The notes below the pieces were generated by a model. It was not told the origin of the DNA, searched no databases, and saw only the letters and a list, made by a program, of their open reading frames with translations. Shown here piece after piece: positions 1-9,765 of a stretch of 64,000 nucleotides of DNA. The stretch lies in NCBI RefSeq assembly GCF_010667615.1, contig NZ_VYSG01000001.1:1-64000 (forward strand). The letters are read 5' to 3'. Positions within the stretch are counted from its first letter, which is position 1. Every line of letters begins with the position of its first letter. The position numbers and the translations under genes were made by a program. This DNA comes from Bifidobacterium choloepi. Lineage in GTDB: Bacteria; Actinomycetota; Actinomycetes; Actinomycetales; Bifidobacteriaceae.

Positions 1-3
1 TTC

Positions 4-76
4 GGGGCTATGGCGCAGCTGGTAGCGCATCTCCATGGCATGGAGAGGGTCAGGAGTTCGAATCTCCTTAGCTCCA
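4..76 (+). tRNA. tRNA-Ala (GGC anticodon), copy 1
   Basis: A full cloverleaf can be drawn. The 7-bp acceptor stem contains the G3:U70 pair that identifies alanine tRNAs. The anticodon stem TCTCC/GGAGA encloses the loop ATGGCAT, giving anticodon GGC, and the T-loop is TTCGAAT. The discriminator base is A, and the terminal CCA is not fully encoded (CCG follows). An identical copy lies 62 bases downstream, so the two are probably co-transcribed and share the terminator at 222-248. Confidence 0.95.
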
Positions 77-138
77 CCGGGAATTTCGCCGGATTGCTTC
101 TCACGGCGGTCCGCGAAGTTCCTCCTACAATTCAATTC

Positions 139-211
139 GGGGCTATGGCGCAGCTGGTAGCGCATCTCCATGGCATGGAGAGGGTCAGGAGTTCGAATCT
201 CCTTAGCTCCA
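139..211 (+). tRNA. tRNA-Ala (GGC anticodon), copy 2
   Basis: This is base-for-base identical to the copy at 4-76, with the same G3:U70 pair and GGC anticodon. The identity extends a few bases upstream (TTCGGGG), as expected for a recent tandem duplication. No CCA is encoded. A strong intrinsic terminator follows within about 10 bases. Confidence 0.95.
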
Positions 212-221
212 CTTCAATGAA

Positions 222-248
222 AACCGGTTCCGCGCGAACCGGTTTTTT
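222..248 (+). terminator. Intrinsic terminator of the tRNA-Ala pair
   Basis: Perfect 9-bp stem AACCGGTTC/GAACCGGTT with a 5-base loop, followed by a run of six T. Confidence 0.9.
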
Positions 249-387
249 CGTATCCGGCGCACATGTCGGATAACGGCCCGCGACTTCCTCTCGCAGGGAA
301 CATCCGGACGCCGCGATTCACGTAGACTGGAGGACACCGGGTCGCCTCGACGAAACGGGCCGCCCACCGATCGAAGGGAATCGCGAC

Positions 388-786
388 ATGGCAATGCTTA
401 CCGACGACATGAAGACGTTTATCAAGGACAATCTCGGATGGATCGCGACGGTCAGTCCCGACGGCCAGCTCGACCTCGGCCCGAAGATGTCGCTGTTCGT
501 CCTCGACGACGACCACCTGGCCTACCACGAGCGCACCGGCGGCCAGCACTACCGCAACCTCGAGGCCGGCAGCCCGCTCGTCATCGCGTTCGCGAACCCG
601 GCCGAGAAGAAGGGCTACCGGTTCCGCGGCAACGTCTCGCTGCACAGCGACGACGCGATCTACGACCAGCAGGTCCTCCTCGCCGAACAGAACGGCACGA
701 AGATCCCGGCCGTCGTCCCGGTCCTCGAGATCACCGAGGTCGACGACCTGTCCGCCGGCGCGAAGGCCGGCACGAAGATCGCCTGA
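388..786 (+). CDS. Pyridoxamine 5-phosphate oxidase-like FMN-binding split-barrel protein
   Basis: A 132-residue single-domain protein. The N-terminus (LTDDMKTFIKDNLGWIATV followed by SPDGQLDLGPK) and the segment YHERTGGQHYRNLEAG resemble small pyridoxamine-phosphate-oxidase-like split-barrel proteins, which bind FMN or another flavin and act as general oxidoreductases. The real PdxH is longer, so a role in vitamin B6 synthesis is not implied. The ATG at 388 is preceded by AAGGGAA at a suitable distance. The gene appears monocistronic: a tRNA terminator lies upstream and an intrinsic terminator begins about 28 bases after the stop. The substrate cannot be told from sequence. Confidence 0.8.
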   Translation: MAMLTDDMKTFIKDNLGWIATVSPDGQLDLGPKMSLFVLDDDHLAYHERTGGQHYRNLEAGSPLVIAFANPAEKKGYRFRGNVSLHSDDAIYDQQVLLAEQNGTKIPAVVPVLEITEVDDLSAGAKAGTKIA

Positions 787-814
787 CCGGCGCCGCCCCT
801 CCGTTTTCATCGCC

Positions 815-845
815 ATCCCCGTCGCGTCGCGACGGGGATTTTTCT
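815..845 (+). terminator. Intrinsic terminator after the PNPOx-like gene
   Basis: Inverted repeat ATCCCCGTCGC/GCGACGGGGAT followed by a T run. The same ATCCCCGTC stem recurs in the terminator at 14492-14518. Confidence 0.85.
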
Positions 846-891
846 TCGCCATGCCGGCCGGTTGTCGGTGGCGAAGTCCGGTACCGGTGGG

Positions 892-897
892 TACAAT
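892..897 (+). promoter_or_regulatory. Possible -10 box for corA
   Basis: TACAAT lies about 120 bases upstream of the corA start, leaving a GC-rich leader. No convincing -35 hexamer is seen at 16-18 bases. The leader could fold, but I see no recognisable Mg riboswitch. Confidence 0.35.
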
Positions 898-1018
898 GTC
901 CCCTTGGTTCACACCGGGCCAATGCCCCGGCTGTTCTATCCCGCGCCGAATCGTCGCCGGGACGGACGGGGCGGCCGCAAGAATGAAGAGTAGTCGGACG
1001 AGAGGCGGGTGAACAGTC

Positions 1019-1969
1019 ATGCTGCGCATGTTCAGCACCATCAACGGTCAGGTAGAACAGATCAGTCAACCGGAAAGCGGCTGCTGGTTGTCGCTCGCGG
1101 ATCCCACCGACGTCGAGCTCGCCACCGTCGCCTCGCAGACCGGCATCGACCTCGCCGACCTGCGCGCGCCGCTCGACGACGAGGAACGCTCCCGCGTCGA
1201 TGTCGAGGAAGACTACACGATGATCATCGTCGACATCCCGACCGTCGAGCAGCGCTCCGGCCGCGACTGGTACGAGACCATCCCGCTGTCGATCATCCTC
1301 ACGCAGACAATGATCATCACCGTCTGCATGCAGGACACTCCGGTGCTCCACCCGTTCATGGAGGGCACCATCCGCGGGTTCAACACGTTCATGCGTTCCC
1401 GCTTCATCCTGCAGATCCTGTACCGCAACGCGACGATGTACCTGCGCTACCTGCGCATCATCGACCGCGAGACCGACAAGCTCGAACTGCGCCTGCGCCA
1501 CGCCATGCAGAACAAGGAAATCCTGATGCTCCTCGAACTGAGCAAGACACTCGTCTACTTCACGACGTCGCTCAAGTCAAACGAGATCGTCATGGAAAAA
1601 CTGACGACATTGCAGCGCATCAAGCAGTATCCGGAAGACGAGGACCTGCTCGAGGACGTCATCACCGAGAACAAGCAGGCCATCGAGATGGCCAACATCT
1701 ACAGCAACGTCCTCGCGAACATGACCGACGCGTTCGCCTCGATCGTCTCGAACAACCTGAGCAACGTCATGCGCATCTTCACGATCATCTCGATCACGCT
1801 GTCCATCCCGACGCTGATCTTCTCGATGTACGGCATGAACTTCAACGACGGCATGTACGGCATGCCGCTGACCAACTCGCACTGGGGGTTCCTCATCATC
1901 ATCGTCGTCGCCCTCGTCCTGTCCGCGCTCGTGACCTGGTTCCTCACCCGTTCGCGCCTGTTCAAGTGA
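1019..1969 (+). CDS. corA: CorA-family magnesium/divalent cation transporter
   Basis: 316 residues. CorA forms a homopentameric inner-membrane channel that admits Mg2+ and sometimes Co2+ or Ni2+. The family signature GMN is present near the C-terminus in MYGMNFNDGM, directly after the first hydrophobic helix (ISITLSIPTLIFS). A second membrane helix (FLIIIVVALVLSALVTWFL) follows, and the protein ends in a short basic tail. The large N-terminal part is a soluble alpha/beta plus long-helix domain. The ATG at 1019 has a weak purine-rich ribosome site (GAGGCGGG). The gene probably stands alone, because the next gene has its own strong Shine-Dalgarno sequence and no obvious link. Confidence 0.92.
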   Translation: MLRMFSTINGQVEQISQPESGCWLSLADPTDVELATVASQTGIDLADLRAPLDDEERSRVDVEEDYTMIIVDIPTVEQRSGRDWYETIPLSIILTQTMIITVCMQDTPVLHPFMEGTIRGFNTFMRSRFILQILYRNATMYLRYLRIIDRETDKLELRLRHAMQNKEILMLLELSKTLVYFTTSLKSNEIVMEKLTTLQRIKQYPEDEDLLEDVITENKQAIEMANIYSNVLANMTDAFASIVSNNLSNVMRIFTIISITLSIPTLIFSMYGMNFNDGMYGMPLTNSHWGFLIIIVVALVLSALVTWFLTRSRLFK

Positions 1970-2012
1970 CATCCGCCGGCCACCGGCCCCGCGTCCCCGT
2001 CAAGGAGTGTCC

Positions 2013-2906
2013 ATGATCCCATTCCCACAGTCCCGACCCGTCCGTCGCCTGCTGGCCGCCGGCGCGGCCTGCGCCGTCGCCGTCGCGCTCGCCGGCTGCG
2101 GCACGTCGATCTCGGTAACGACGAAGGGACAGGCCGAGGGGCCGGTGCTCGCCGTCGGCGTCTCCGAGGACGCGCCGGGCATGGGCTGGGTGCACAACGC
2201 CACCTACCAGGGCTTCGAGGTGACGGTCGCCGAATACGTCGGCAAGGTCCTCGGCTATTCGGAAAAGCAGATCGAATACACGTCGGTCACGCCGGCCACG
2301 CTGCCGGGCCTCGTCGCCGACGGCACCGTCGAGCTGGCCGTCGCCGCCTATCCGGTCACCGACGCCACGTCGGAGAACGTCACGTTCGCCGGACCCTACC
2401 TGTCCGTCCAGGATGACCTGCTCGTCAGGAACGATTCAGGCGACCAAGTCGCCTCGCTCGACGACATGGACGGCAGGACGGCCTGCGCCGTCGACGGCTC
2501 CGTGTCCGGCGACCTGCTCAGGGCCGAGGTGCCCGGCGTGACGATCGAGACCGAGTCGACGTACGCCAAGTGCGTCTCGGCGCTGCTGACCGGCATGGCC
2601 GACGCCGTCGTCGCCGGCGCGCCGATCGTCTACGGCCTGGCCGAACAGGCCGGCGCCGACTACGCGAAGGTGCTCGAGAAACCGTTCGGCGTCGAGAACT
2701 ACGGCATCGCCGTCAAGAAGGGCCGCACCGAGCTCGCCGACCAGGTCGACACGGCGCTCAAGTCGATGATCGACGACGGTTCCTGGCAGGCCGCCGTCGA
2801 CGAGATGACGGCGTTCACCGGCTACGTGCCGGATTCGAAGCTCGACCCTCCGCAGGTGAGCGCCGGCGACGCGACCGCCACCGCGGACGCGTCCTCCGGC
2901 GACTAG
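2013..2906 (+). CDS. Family 3 extracellular solute-binding lipoprotein (amino-acid type)
   Basis: About 297 residues. It begins with an Arg-rich n-region, a hydrophobic stretch and the lipobox LAGC, so it should be a membrane-anchored lipoprotein. The mature part resembles polar amino-acid ABC-transporter binding proteins: VGVSEDAPGMGW near the start, TVELAVAAYPVTDATSENVTFAGPYL in the middle, and the second-lobe segment FGVENYGIAVKKG. I chose ATG 2013 over the in-frame GTG at 2007 because AAGGAG (2002-2007) lies five bases before the ATG and overlaps the GTG. No ABC ATPase or permease gene is adjacent, so its partners must lie elsewhere. The ligand is unknown. Confidence 0.82.
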   Translation: MIPFPQSRPVRRLLAAGAACAVAVALAGCGTSISVTTKGQAEGPVLAVGVSEDAPGMGWVHNATYQGFEVTVAEYVGKVLGYSEKQIEYTSVTPATLPGLVADGTVELAVAAYPVTDATSENVTFAGPYLSVQDDLLVRNDSGDQVASLDDMDGRTACAVDGSVSGDLLRAEVPGVTIETESTYAKCVSALLTGMADAVVAGAPIVYGLAEQAGADYAKVLEKPFGVENYGIAVKKGRTELADQVDTALKSMIDDGSWQAAVDEMTAFTGYVPDSKLDPPQVSAGDATATADASSGD

Positions 2907-3039
2907 TCCGCCGGTTCGTCCGTCGCGGACGCCGGCTCGCCCGGCGAAAACCGGCGCCGATGCCCCCGTGTCCTACATCGTGAACGCCATGCCCCAGCAG
3001 GGGCGGGAGTGTCCAGTTCGGCCATAATAATCGTGTCCC

Positions 3040-6015
3040 ATGAGTGACACTGAGAGGAGCGCGACGGCGCAGGCCAACGAGCCCGCCGAGCCGACATACC
3101 GCTACAATGCGGCGATGGCCCAGCGCATTGAGGAAAAATGGCAGAAGACCTGGGACGAGGAAGGCACCTTCTGGGCCGCCAACGTCGACGGTCCGCTGAC
3201 CGACGGCAAGGGCCGCCATGCCGACGGCCGCAAGTCCTACTTCGCGATGGACATGTTCCCGTACCCGTCCGGCAAGGGCCTGCACGTCGGCCACCCGCTC
3301 GGCTATCTGGCCACCGACGTCGTCTCCCGCTACCACCGCATGAAGGGCGAGAACGTCCTGCACGCGATGGGCTACGACGCGTTCGGCCTGCCGGCCGAGC
3401 AGTACGCCGTGCAGACCGGCCAGCATCCGCGCGTCACCACCGAGCAGAACATCGCGAACATGCGCCGCCAGCTGCACCGCATGGGCCTGAGCTTCGACGA
3501 CCGCCGTTCGTTCGCGACGATCGAACCCGAATACGTGCGCTGGACCCAGTGGATCTTCTCGCGCATCTACGACGCCTGGTACGACGAGACCAGGGAAAAC
3601 CCGAGCGGCTCGATGGGCTGCGCGCGCCCGATTTCCGAACTCGTCGAGCAGTTCCGCACCGGCGAGCGCGCCATTCCGGGCCACGACGGCCAGGCATGGG
3701 ATTCGCTGACCGGGGCCGAGCAGGCCGACGTGCTCAACGACTTCCGCCTCGCCTACATCTCCAAGTCGCCGGTCAACTGGTGCCCGGGCCTGGGCACGGT
3801 GCTGGCCAACGAGGAGGTCACGGCCGAGGGCAAGTCCGAACGCGGCAACTTCCCGGTGTTCCAGCGCGAGCTGCGCCAGTGGTCGATGCGCATCACGCAG
3901 TACGGCCACCGCCTGATCGAGGACCTCGCCGACATCGACTGGCCGGAAAAGGTCAAGCTGATGCAGCGCAACTGGATCGGCGAATCGCACGGCGCCTCCG
4001 TCCACTTCCGCGTCGTCACGCCCGATGACGGCGACCAGGACATGGAAATCTACACAACGCGTCCGGACACGCTGTTCGGCACGACATTCGCCGTCGTCTC
4101 CCCGGAGCATCCGCTGCTCGCCTTCGTGCCCGACCAGTGGGAAGAAGGCGTGCCGGAGTCCTGGAAGGGCGGCTACGCGTCGCCGAGGGAAGCCGTCGCC
4201 GCCTATCGCCGCGAAGCCGAGTCGAAGACGGCGCAGGATCGCGTCGACGAGGGCCGCGAGAAGACCGGCCTGTTCACCGGCCTGTACGCGATCAACCCGA
4301 TCACCGGCGCGAAGCTGCCGCTGTTCACGGCCGACTACGTCCTCATGGACTACGGCACCGGCGCGATCATGGCCGTGCCGGGCGGTGACCAGCGCGACTA
4401 CGACTTCGCCGTCAAGTTCGGCCTGCCGGTCATCTACACCGTCGGTCCGCTTCCTTCGTCCGGAGAGTCGATCGCCGACTACGAGGGCGTCGGCCCGTTC
4501 ACGTCGCACGACGGCGTCGTCATCAACTCGACGACCGACTGCACTGAGGCGCGTGGCGACGCGCTGTCACTCGACGGCCTGTCCGTCGACGACGCCATCG
4601 TCAGGGTGAACCTGTGGCTGGAGGAGGCCGGCGTCGGCGAGGGCACGACGAGCTACCGCCTGCGCGATTGGCTGTTCTCCCGCCAGCGCTACTGGGGCGA
4701 ACCGTTCCCGATCGTCTACGGCGAGGATGGCGTGCCGCACCTGCTGCCCGACGACCAGCTGCCCGTCTACCTGCCGGACGTGCCGGACTATTCTCCGAAG
4801 ACGTTCGACCCGGAGGACGCCGAGTCCAACCCGGAGGCGCCGCTGAGCCGCAACGAGGACTGGGTGAAGGTCACGCTCGACCTCGGCGACGGCCCGAAGA
4901 CGTACTACCGCGACACGAACACGATGCCGAACTGGGCCGGTTCCTGCTGGTACTACATGCGCTACCTGGACCCGCACGACGGCGAGCACATGGTGGAGAA
5001 GGACGAGTACGACTACTGGATGGGTCCCGAGGGCGACAAGGCCCTCGGCAAGTCCGGCGGCGTGGACCTGTACATCGGCGGCGTCGAGCACGCCGTGCTG
5101 CACCTGCTGTACTCGCGCTTCTGGCACAAGGTCCTGTTCGACCTCGGCTACGTGGATTCGTCGGAGCCGTTCCACAAGCTGTTCAACCAGGGCATGATCC
5201 AGGCGTACGCCTACACCGACGACCGCGGCCAGTACGTGCCGGCCGACGAAGTCATCGAGAGCCCGGACCCGGTGACCGGCGAGCCGGTGTTCACGTGGCA
5301 GGGCCAGAAGGTCAACCGCGAGTTCGGCAAGATGGGCAAGAGCCTGAAGAACATTGTCACGCCGGACTACATGTACGAGAACTATGGCGCGGACACGTTC
5401 CGCCTGTACGAGATGAGCATGGGCCCGCTCGACGAGTCCCGCCCGTGGAACACCCGCAACGTCGTTGGCGGCATGCGCTTCCTGCAGCGCCTGTGGCGCA
5501 ACGTCGTCGACGAGACCACCGGCGAGGTCACCGTGTCCGACGAGCCGCTCGACGACAAGACGCTCAAGCTGCTCAACAACACGATCGCCGACGTGACCGT
5601 CGAGATGGAGGCCATGCGTCCGAACACGGCCATCGCCAAGCTCATCGTGCTCAACAACCACCTGACCGGCTATGATCGCGTGCCGCGCGCCGCGATCGAA
5701 CCGCTGATCCTGATGATCTCGCCGATCGCCCCGCATGTCTGCGAGGAACTGTGGAGCAAGCTCGGCCATGACGAGTCGCTGGCCCACCACGCCTGGCCGG
5801 TCGCCGACGAACGCTACGTCGGCCAGGACACCGTCACCGCCGTCGTCCAGATCAAGGGCAAGGTGCGCGCCAAGCTCGAGGTCAGCCCCGACATCGACCC
5901 GGCCGAACTCGAGAAGATGGCCCTCGAGGCCGTGGCCGCCCGCCTGGGCGGCAAGGAGCCGCGCAAGGTCATCGTCAAGGCGCCGAAGATCGTCTCGATC
6001 GTTCCCGCCGAGTGA
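3040..6015 (+). CDS. leuS: Leucyl-tRNA synthetase
   Basis: A 991-residue class I aminoacyl-tRNA synthetase that charges tRNA-Leu in the cytoplasm. The HIGH-type motif is HVGHPLGY following [10 protein letters not shown]. The KMSKS-type motif reads KMGKS, in [10 protein letters not shown]. Between them are the CP1 editing domain ([24 protein letters not shown]) and the [11 protein letters not shown] segment typical of LeuRS. Length and order fit the actinobacterial enzyme. The start at 3040 has no Shine-Dalgarno sequence, but an AT-rich CATAATAAT lies 9-16 bases upstream, which suggests a leaderless or very short-leader mRNA. A 22-bp hairpin terminator follows, shared with convergent comEC. 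Confidence 0.97.
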   Translation: MSDTERSATAQANEPAEPTYRYNAAMAQRIEEKWQKTWDEEGTFWAANVDGPLTDGKGRHADGRKSYFAMDMFPYPSGKGLHVGHPLGYLATDVVSRYHRMKGENVLHAMGYDAFGLPAEQYAVQTGQHPRVTTEQNIANMRRQLHRMGLSFDDRRSFATIEPEYVRWTQWIFSRIYDAWYDETRENPSGSMGCARPISELVEQFRTGERAIPGHDGQAWDSLTGAEQADVLNDFRLAYISKSPVNWCPGLGTVLANEEVTAEGKSERGNFPVFQRELRQWSMRITQYGHRLIEDLADIDWPEKVKLMQRNWIGESHGASVHFRVVTPDDGDQDMEIYTTRPDTLFGTTFAVVSPEHPLLAFVPDQWEEGVPESWKGGYASPREAVAAYRREAESKTAQDRVDEGREKTGLFTGLYAINPITGAKLPLFTADYVLMDYGTGAIMAVPGGDQRDYDFAVKFGLPVIYTVGPLPSSGESIADYEGVGPFTSHDGVVINSTTDCTEARGDALSLDGLSVDDAIVRVNLWLEEAGVGEGTTSYRLRDWLFSRQRYWGEPFPIVYGEDGVPHLLPDDQLPVYLPDVPDYSPKTFDPEDAESNPEAPLSRNEDWVKVTLDLGDGPKTYYRDTNTMPNWAGSCWYYMRYLDPHDGEHMVEKDEYDYWMGPEGDKALGKSGGVDLYIGGVEHAVLHLLYSRFWHKVLFDLGYVDSSEPFHKLFNQGMIQAYAYTDDRGQYVPADEVIESPDPVTGEPVFTWQGQKVNREFGKMGKSLKNIVTPDYMYENYGADTFRLYEMSMGPLDESRPWNTRNVVGGMRFLQRLWRNVVDETTGEVTVSDEPLDDKTLKLLNNTIADVTVEMEAMRPNTAIAKLIVLNNHLTGYDRVPRAAIEPLILMISPIAPHVCEELWSKLGHDESLAHHAWPVADERYVGQDTVTAVVQIKGKVRAKLEVSPDIDPAELEKMALEAVAARLGGKEPRKVIVKAPKIVSIVPAE

Positions 6016-6044
6016 CATTTCGGCGGTCTGGAACCCAGGCTGTC

Positions 6045-6098
6045 AGGGCATGTCGCGATTCCGCGATTCGATCGCGGAATCGCGACATGCCCTTTTTC
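6045..6098. terminator. Bidirectional terminator between leuS and comEC
   Basis: A perfect 22-bp inverted repeat (6045-6066 with 6072-6093) with a 5-base loop, followed by TTTTT on the plus strand. It ends right at the comEC stop codon, so it should serve leuS and may also act at the 3-prime end of comEC. Confidence 0.85.
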
Positions 6099-7842
6099 AT
6101 TGGCCGCTCCAGTGCAGGCGGCGCAGCTGGCGTCGCGTTTCCCGCCACCACAGGCGTGCGCGCACGGCGGGGGAGAGGAACAGCCGCTGTCCCGGCACCG
6201 ACGGGTCGGGATGGACGGCGAGCGTCCACAGGCGTCGCAGGCACAGCGCCGTCGTGGCGGCGGTCACCTCGGCGAGCGCCATGACGACGCCGCCGGCCAC
6301 GCCCGTCATCCACGGCACCGTCACGACGGTTTCCGACGCGACGAGCGAGGCGGTCATCTCGATGACGCGCGTGCCGTATGACGAGATCCGGGCGAACAGG
6401 ACGCCGGCGTCCGGCAACCACCAGCCGACGAACAGCGACAGCAGGCCGGCGAGCGTCGCGACGTCGACGACGGGAGCAACCATCAGGTTCGCCGCCGTCG
6501 ACCAGACCGGAAAATCCGCCGTCATCATCACCTGGATCGGCAACGTGAACAATTGCGCCGACACGGTCGGCGCCAACGCGCCGGCCAGCAGTCGCGGCAC
6601 GAACGCCGACAGCCACGATTCCAGCGGCGAGGCGAGCACGGTGATGCCCAGCACCGCCATGCACGACAGCGCGAACGCATAGTCGCGCGCATGCCACGGC
6701 ATCGCCAGCAACATGCCGGTCGCCGTCCACGACAGCAGCACCACGCCCTGGCGACGCCGCCCCGTCCACGTAAACCCGCATCCCAGCATCCCCATGGCCA
6801 GCGCGCGACTCACCGACGCCGACGGCACCAGCACGGCCGCCAGCACCGGCATCGCCGCGGCCGTCAGCACCGCTCGCCACCGGCGCGACAGCAGCAACCA
6901 GCGGCACAGCAGGCCGACAAGCGACGCCAGCAACGCGAAATGACCGCCCGAGACGGCCATCAGGTGCATGATGCCCGCATCCCGGCACTGGTCCTGCAGC
7001 ATCTGCGCGTACGAATCGTCCACCGCCACCGCCCGGTCGCCGCCGGCCAGCGCATCCTGGCCCAGCACGCCCAGCGTCAGGCCCGGCACCAGCACGCGCC
7101 CCTGCTGGTCCAGCGACGCCACCGACCGGTACAGCGCCGCCTGCATCGTCTCGACGGCGCGCCAGACAGGCGCCGGCTCCGCCAGCACTGTCACCGGCGA
7201 CGATTCGTCCACGAGCAGCCACACTGCGGCCGTCCCGTACGGCGCCGCGACCACCGTCGCCGACACTTCCAGCGCCGCCCCTCGACGAAGACCCGCGCAA
7301 TCGCCGGCCAGCTGGACCAGCACCCGCGCATGCGACGACAGCGCCGTCGCCGACGTGCCGGCCGCCGTCCGCACCGCCAGCGCCGTCGCCTCCGCATAGC
7401 AGTCATACCCGTAGCGCGACGACACCCGCGGCACCGAATCCACCCGCACGTCCACCGTGCCGTGCGACACCGCCGCCCCGACCATGCCCACCACGGGATC
7501 CGCCGCCGACAACGCCTCCTGTCCCACCGTCGCCACGCCGCCCGCCAGCGCCGCCGCCACCGCCAGGCAGGCCGCCGACCGCCATCCCGGCATGCGACAT
7601 GAGACAACACGCCGCCTCGACCGCCCGTCGCGTCGAATGCCGCGCCGGCCGCCGCGCCACCGCCGCGCCAGTATCGCCACGGCCGCCACCGCCACGCACG
7701 CACAGGCCATCCACGCCGCCGTCGCCAGTACCCGCGTGCCGAACAGCGCATGCGACGCCAGGCACGCCGACCACGTCGCCACCGCCGGCGCCAGCATCCT
7801 CCAGTCGCGACTGCCGCGCTCGCGGTCCGCCCACGCCGTCAT
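6097..7842 (-). CDS. comEC: ComEC/Rec2-family DNA-uptake channel protein (no metallo-beta-lactamase domain seen)
   Basis: A 581-residue polytopic membrane protein. The competence-domain hallmark GIMHLMAVSGGHFALL lies near the middle, followed by many hydrophobic helices (for example ALSCMAVLGITVLASPLESW). The N-terminus has two or three membrane spans and a soluble segment (DVRVDSVPRVSSRYGYDCYA) matching the usual OB-like region. ComEC proteins carry single-stranded DNA across the membrane. Many also have a C-terminal metallo-beta-lactamase domain; here the protein ends in a short basic tail with no HxHxDH motif. It is the second gene of a comEA-comEC pair, the start lying 4 bases after the comEA stop. 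Natural competence is not shown by these genes alone. Confidence 0.88.
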   Translation of the reverse strand: MTAWADRERGSRDWRMLAPAVATWSACLASHALFGTRVLATAAWMACACVAVAAVAILARRWRGGRRGIRRDGRSRRRVVSCRMPGWRSAACLAVAAALAGGVATVGQEALSAADPVVGMVGAAVSHGTVDVRVDSVPRVSSRYGYDCYAEATALAVRTAAGTSATALSSHARVLVQLAGDCAGLRRGAALEVSATVVAAPYGTAAVWLLVDESSPVTVLAEPAPVWRAVETMQAALYRSVASLDQQGRVLVPGLTLGVLGQDALAGGDRAVAVDDSYAQMLQDQCRDAGIMHLMAVSGGHFALLASLVGLLCRWLLLSRRWRAVLTAAAMPVLAAVLVPSASVSRALAMGMLGCGFTWTGRRRQGVVLLSWTATGMLLAMPWHARDYAFALSCMAVLGITVLASPLESWLSAFVPRLLAGALAPTVSAQLFTLPIQVMMTADFPVWSTAANLMVAPVVDVATLAGLLSLFVGWWLPDAGVLFARISSYGTRVIEMTASLVASETVVTVPWMTGVAGGVVMALAEVTAATTALCLRRLWTLAVHPDPSVPGQRLFLSPAVRARLWWRETRRQLRRLHWSGQ

Positions 7843-7846
7843 CGCC

Positions 7847-8632
7847 TCACCCCGCCGACCGGACCGTCACGTACGGACGGATCTTCTCGAGCGTCTTCGT
7901 GCCGATGCCGGAAATGTTGACCAGCTCGTCGACCGACGCGAACTGGCCCACCGTGTTGCGATATTCGAGGATCTTCGCGCTCGTCGCCGGTCCGATGCCC
8001 GAAATCGTCTCCAGCTGCGCCGCCGTCGCCGTGTTGAGATCGATCAGGCCGTCGTCCTGCGCCGAACCGGACGAATCGTTCCCCGCCTCGCCGGCCACCG
8101 AAGCATCCCCGTCCGGTTCCGCGACCGACCCCGAAGCCGATTCCGCAGTCGACTGCGCCGACGGGGAAGGAGAAGACGCCGGCGACGACGTCGACGGGGA
8201 AGCGGACACCGACGCCGAACCGGACGACACCGTCGCCGACGTCGCCACCGCCTCGAAATTCACGGCCTGCCGCACCAGCAGCGTCAACGACGCCGCCAAC
8301 GCGAACACCAGCACCAGCATCGCCGCCACCGCATGCGCCGGCGACACCAGCACCCGCGGTCCGCCGTCCTCCCTGCGCGACGGAGCATCCGCCGCATCGC
8401 CGCCATCGCCATGCCGCACGCCCGTCAGCGCCGCCAGCGACGAAACCGGCCGCGACGAACCGGCCGCAACCGGCCGGGCCGCCGCCCGCGAGCCGTCCGC
8501 CGGCGGCCGCGGAGGATCCAGCAGCCCGTCATCCCATGCACCATCGCCATCAACCATCCAGCCACTATCCAACAGCCCGGCCGCAACCGCCAAGACCGCC
8601 ACGGCACTGTGGACGACCCGGCCGTTTTCCAC
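7847..8632 (-). CDS. comEA: ComEA-like helix-hairpin-helix DNA-binding protein
   Basis: 261 residues. The C-terminal ~65 residues contain a tandem helix-hairpin-helix domain (IDLNTATAAQLETISGIGP, then ELVNISGIGTKTLEKIRPYV), the DNA-binding module of ComEA, the surface receptor for DNA in natural transformation. A single membrane segment (AVAAMLVLVFALAASLTLLV) precedes a Ser/Ala/Asp-rich linker, so the DNA-binding domain should lie outside the cell. The start (a GTG at 8632) is uncertain because no good ribosome site is seen; internal starts are possible. It is transcribed divergently from holA and together with comEC. Confidence 0.85.
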   Translation of the reverse strand: MENGRVVHSAVAVLAVAAGLLDSGWMVDGDGAWDDGLLDPPRPPADGSRAAARPVAAGSSRPVSSLAALTGVRHGDGGDAADAPSRREDGGPRVLVSPAHAVAAMLVLVFALAASLTLLVRQAVNFEAVATSATVSSGSASVSASPSTSSPASSPSPSAQSTAESASGSVAEPDGDASVAGEAGNDSSGSAQDDGLIDLNTATAAQLETISGIGPATSAKILEYRNTVGQFASVDELVNISGIGTKTLEKIRPYVTVRSAG

Positions 8633-8724
8633 CGCCCCGCCGCCGGCACATTTCCATTCGCCCGCCCCCGCGCATAAGATACCAAAGCAGACACCACCCG
8701 CCCCGACCGCGAAAGGAACCCGCC

Positions 8725-9696
8725 ATGGCCAGCCGACCCGTCACGCCATGCACCATCGTCGCCGGAGGAGACCCCTACCTCAACCACCACGCCGTCCTCG
8801 ACCTGCGCCACCAGGCCGAACAACGCCGCCCCGACCGCGAAACCATCGAACTCGACGCCACCGAAGCCACCCAATACGACTTCGACCAGGCCGTCAGCCC
8901 CTCCCTGCTGTCCGACGCCGCCATCGTCGTCATCGACAACTACCAGAACGCCACCGACGAACTCGCCGACGCCATCGCCGCATGGCTCAAGACCGCCGCC
9001 GACGAACCCGACCCCTCCACCGTCATCGTCTCCCACGCCGCAGGCCCCAAGGGCAAGCGCAACCTCGACCGGCTCGTCAGGGCCGGCGCCGCCAGGCAGG
9101 ACATCCCCGACCTCAAGAAACCCGCCGCCAAGCTCCAATACGTCCGCCAGCAATTCGAACGCCGCCACCGCGCCGTCACCCCCGCCGCCGCCCAGCAACT
9201 CGTCGGCGTCCTCGGCACCAGCATCGGCGAACTCACCGCCATGATCGGCCAGCTGTGCGACGACTTCGACGACAACCCCGTCGACCTCGACCGCGTCAAC
9301 CAATACCTCGACGCCAACCCCCAGGTCACCGGCTTCGAAATAGCCGACACCGCGCTCGCCGGCGACACCGGCCACGCCATCGTGCTGCTGCGCTCCGCGC
9401 TCGAACAGGGCGCCGAACCGATCGCGCTCGTCGGCGCGCTCGCCGCCAAGCTGCGCACGATGGCCAAGGCCGCCGCGCTACAATCCGGCGAGGCCAGCCC
9501 CGCCGACATCCACGACAACCCGTGGGCGCTGAAGAACGCGCGCCGCCAGCTGGGCGGATGGACGAGCGCCGGCATGGGGCGCTGCCTGTGCCTGCTGGCA
9601 TGGGCCGACGAACAATGCAAGACCAACGGCGCCGACCCGGCCTACGCGCTCGAGCAGTGCGTCGAGGCGATCGCCGCGAAGGGCGCCGCGCGCTGA
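8725..9696 (+). CDS. holA: DNA polymerase III subunit delta
   Basis: 323 residues. HolA opens the beta sliding clamp within the clamp-loader complex. The protein begins VTPCTIVAGGDPYLNHHAV, and the middle and C-terminus (FEIADTALAGDTGHAIVLLRSALEQG, ALVGALAAKLRTM, DIHDNPWALKNARRQLGGW) fit the delta-subunit pattern. ATG 8725 is chosen because GAAAGGA sits 7 bases upstream; the frame stays open farther upstream but that part is not protein-like. Codon choice changes inside the gene: up to about 9340 Pro is CCC/CCA, Thr mostly ACC and Ala almost only GCC, and afterwards CCG, ACG and GCG become common. It neighbours comEA/comEC, a frequent bacterial arrangement. Confidence 0.9.
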   Translation: MASRPVTPCTIVAGGDPYLNHHAVLDLRHQAEQRRPDRETIELDATEATQYDFDQAVSPSLLSDAAIVVIDNYQNATDELADAIAAWLKTAADEPDPSTVIVSHAAGPKGKRNLDRLVRAGAARQDIPDLKKPAAKLQYVRQQFERRHRAVTPAAAQQLVGVLGTSIGELTAMIGQLCDDFDDNPVDLDRVNQYLDANPQVTGFEIADTALAGDTGHAIVLLRSALEQGAEPIALVGALAAKLRTMAKAAALQSGEASPADIHDNPWALKNARRQLGGWTSAGMGRCLCLLAWADEQCKTNGADPAYALEQCVEAIAAKGAAR

Positions 9697-9765
9697 CGGC
9701 GCCTCCGGCACCGGCGACGACGACCGCGACCGGCAGCCACCATTCGAACAGAAAGCAGGAACACC

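Noticed and set aside
10..273. An 87-residue frame over the tRNA-Ala pair
   Set aside because: It is a translation of two identical tRNA genes; the same peptide repeats because the RNA is duplicated.
897..1018. Mg2+ riboswitch before corA
   Set aside because: The leader is GC-rich and can fold, but it does not match the M-box or mgtA-type patterns by eye.
2815..4509. A 564-codon minus-strand frame across leuS
   Set aside because: It is antisense to the well-supported leucyl-tRNA synthetase gene and has no family-like motif.
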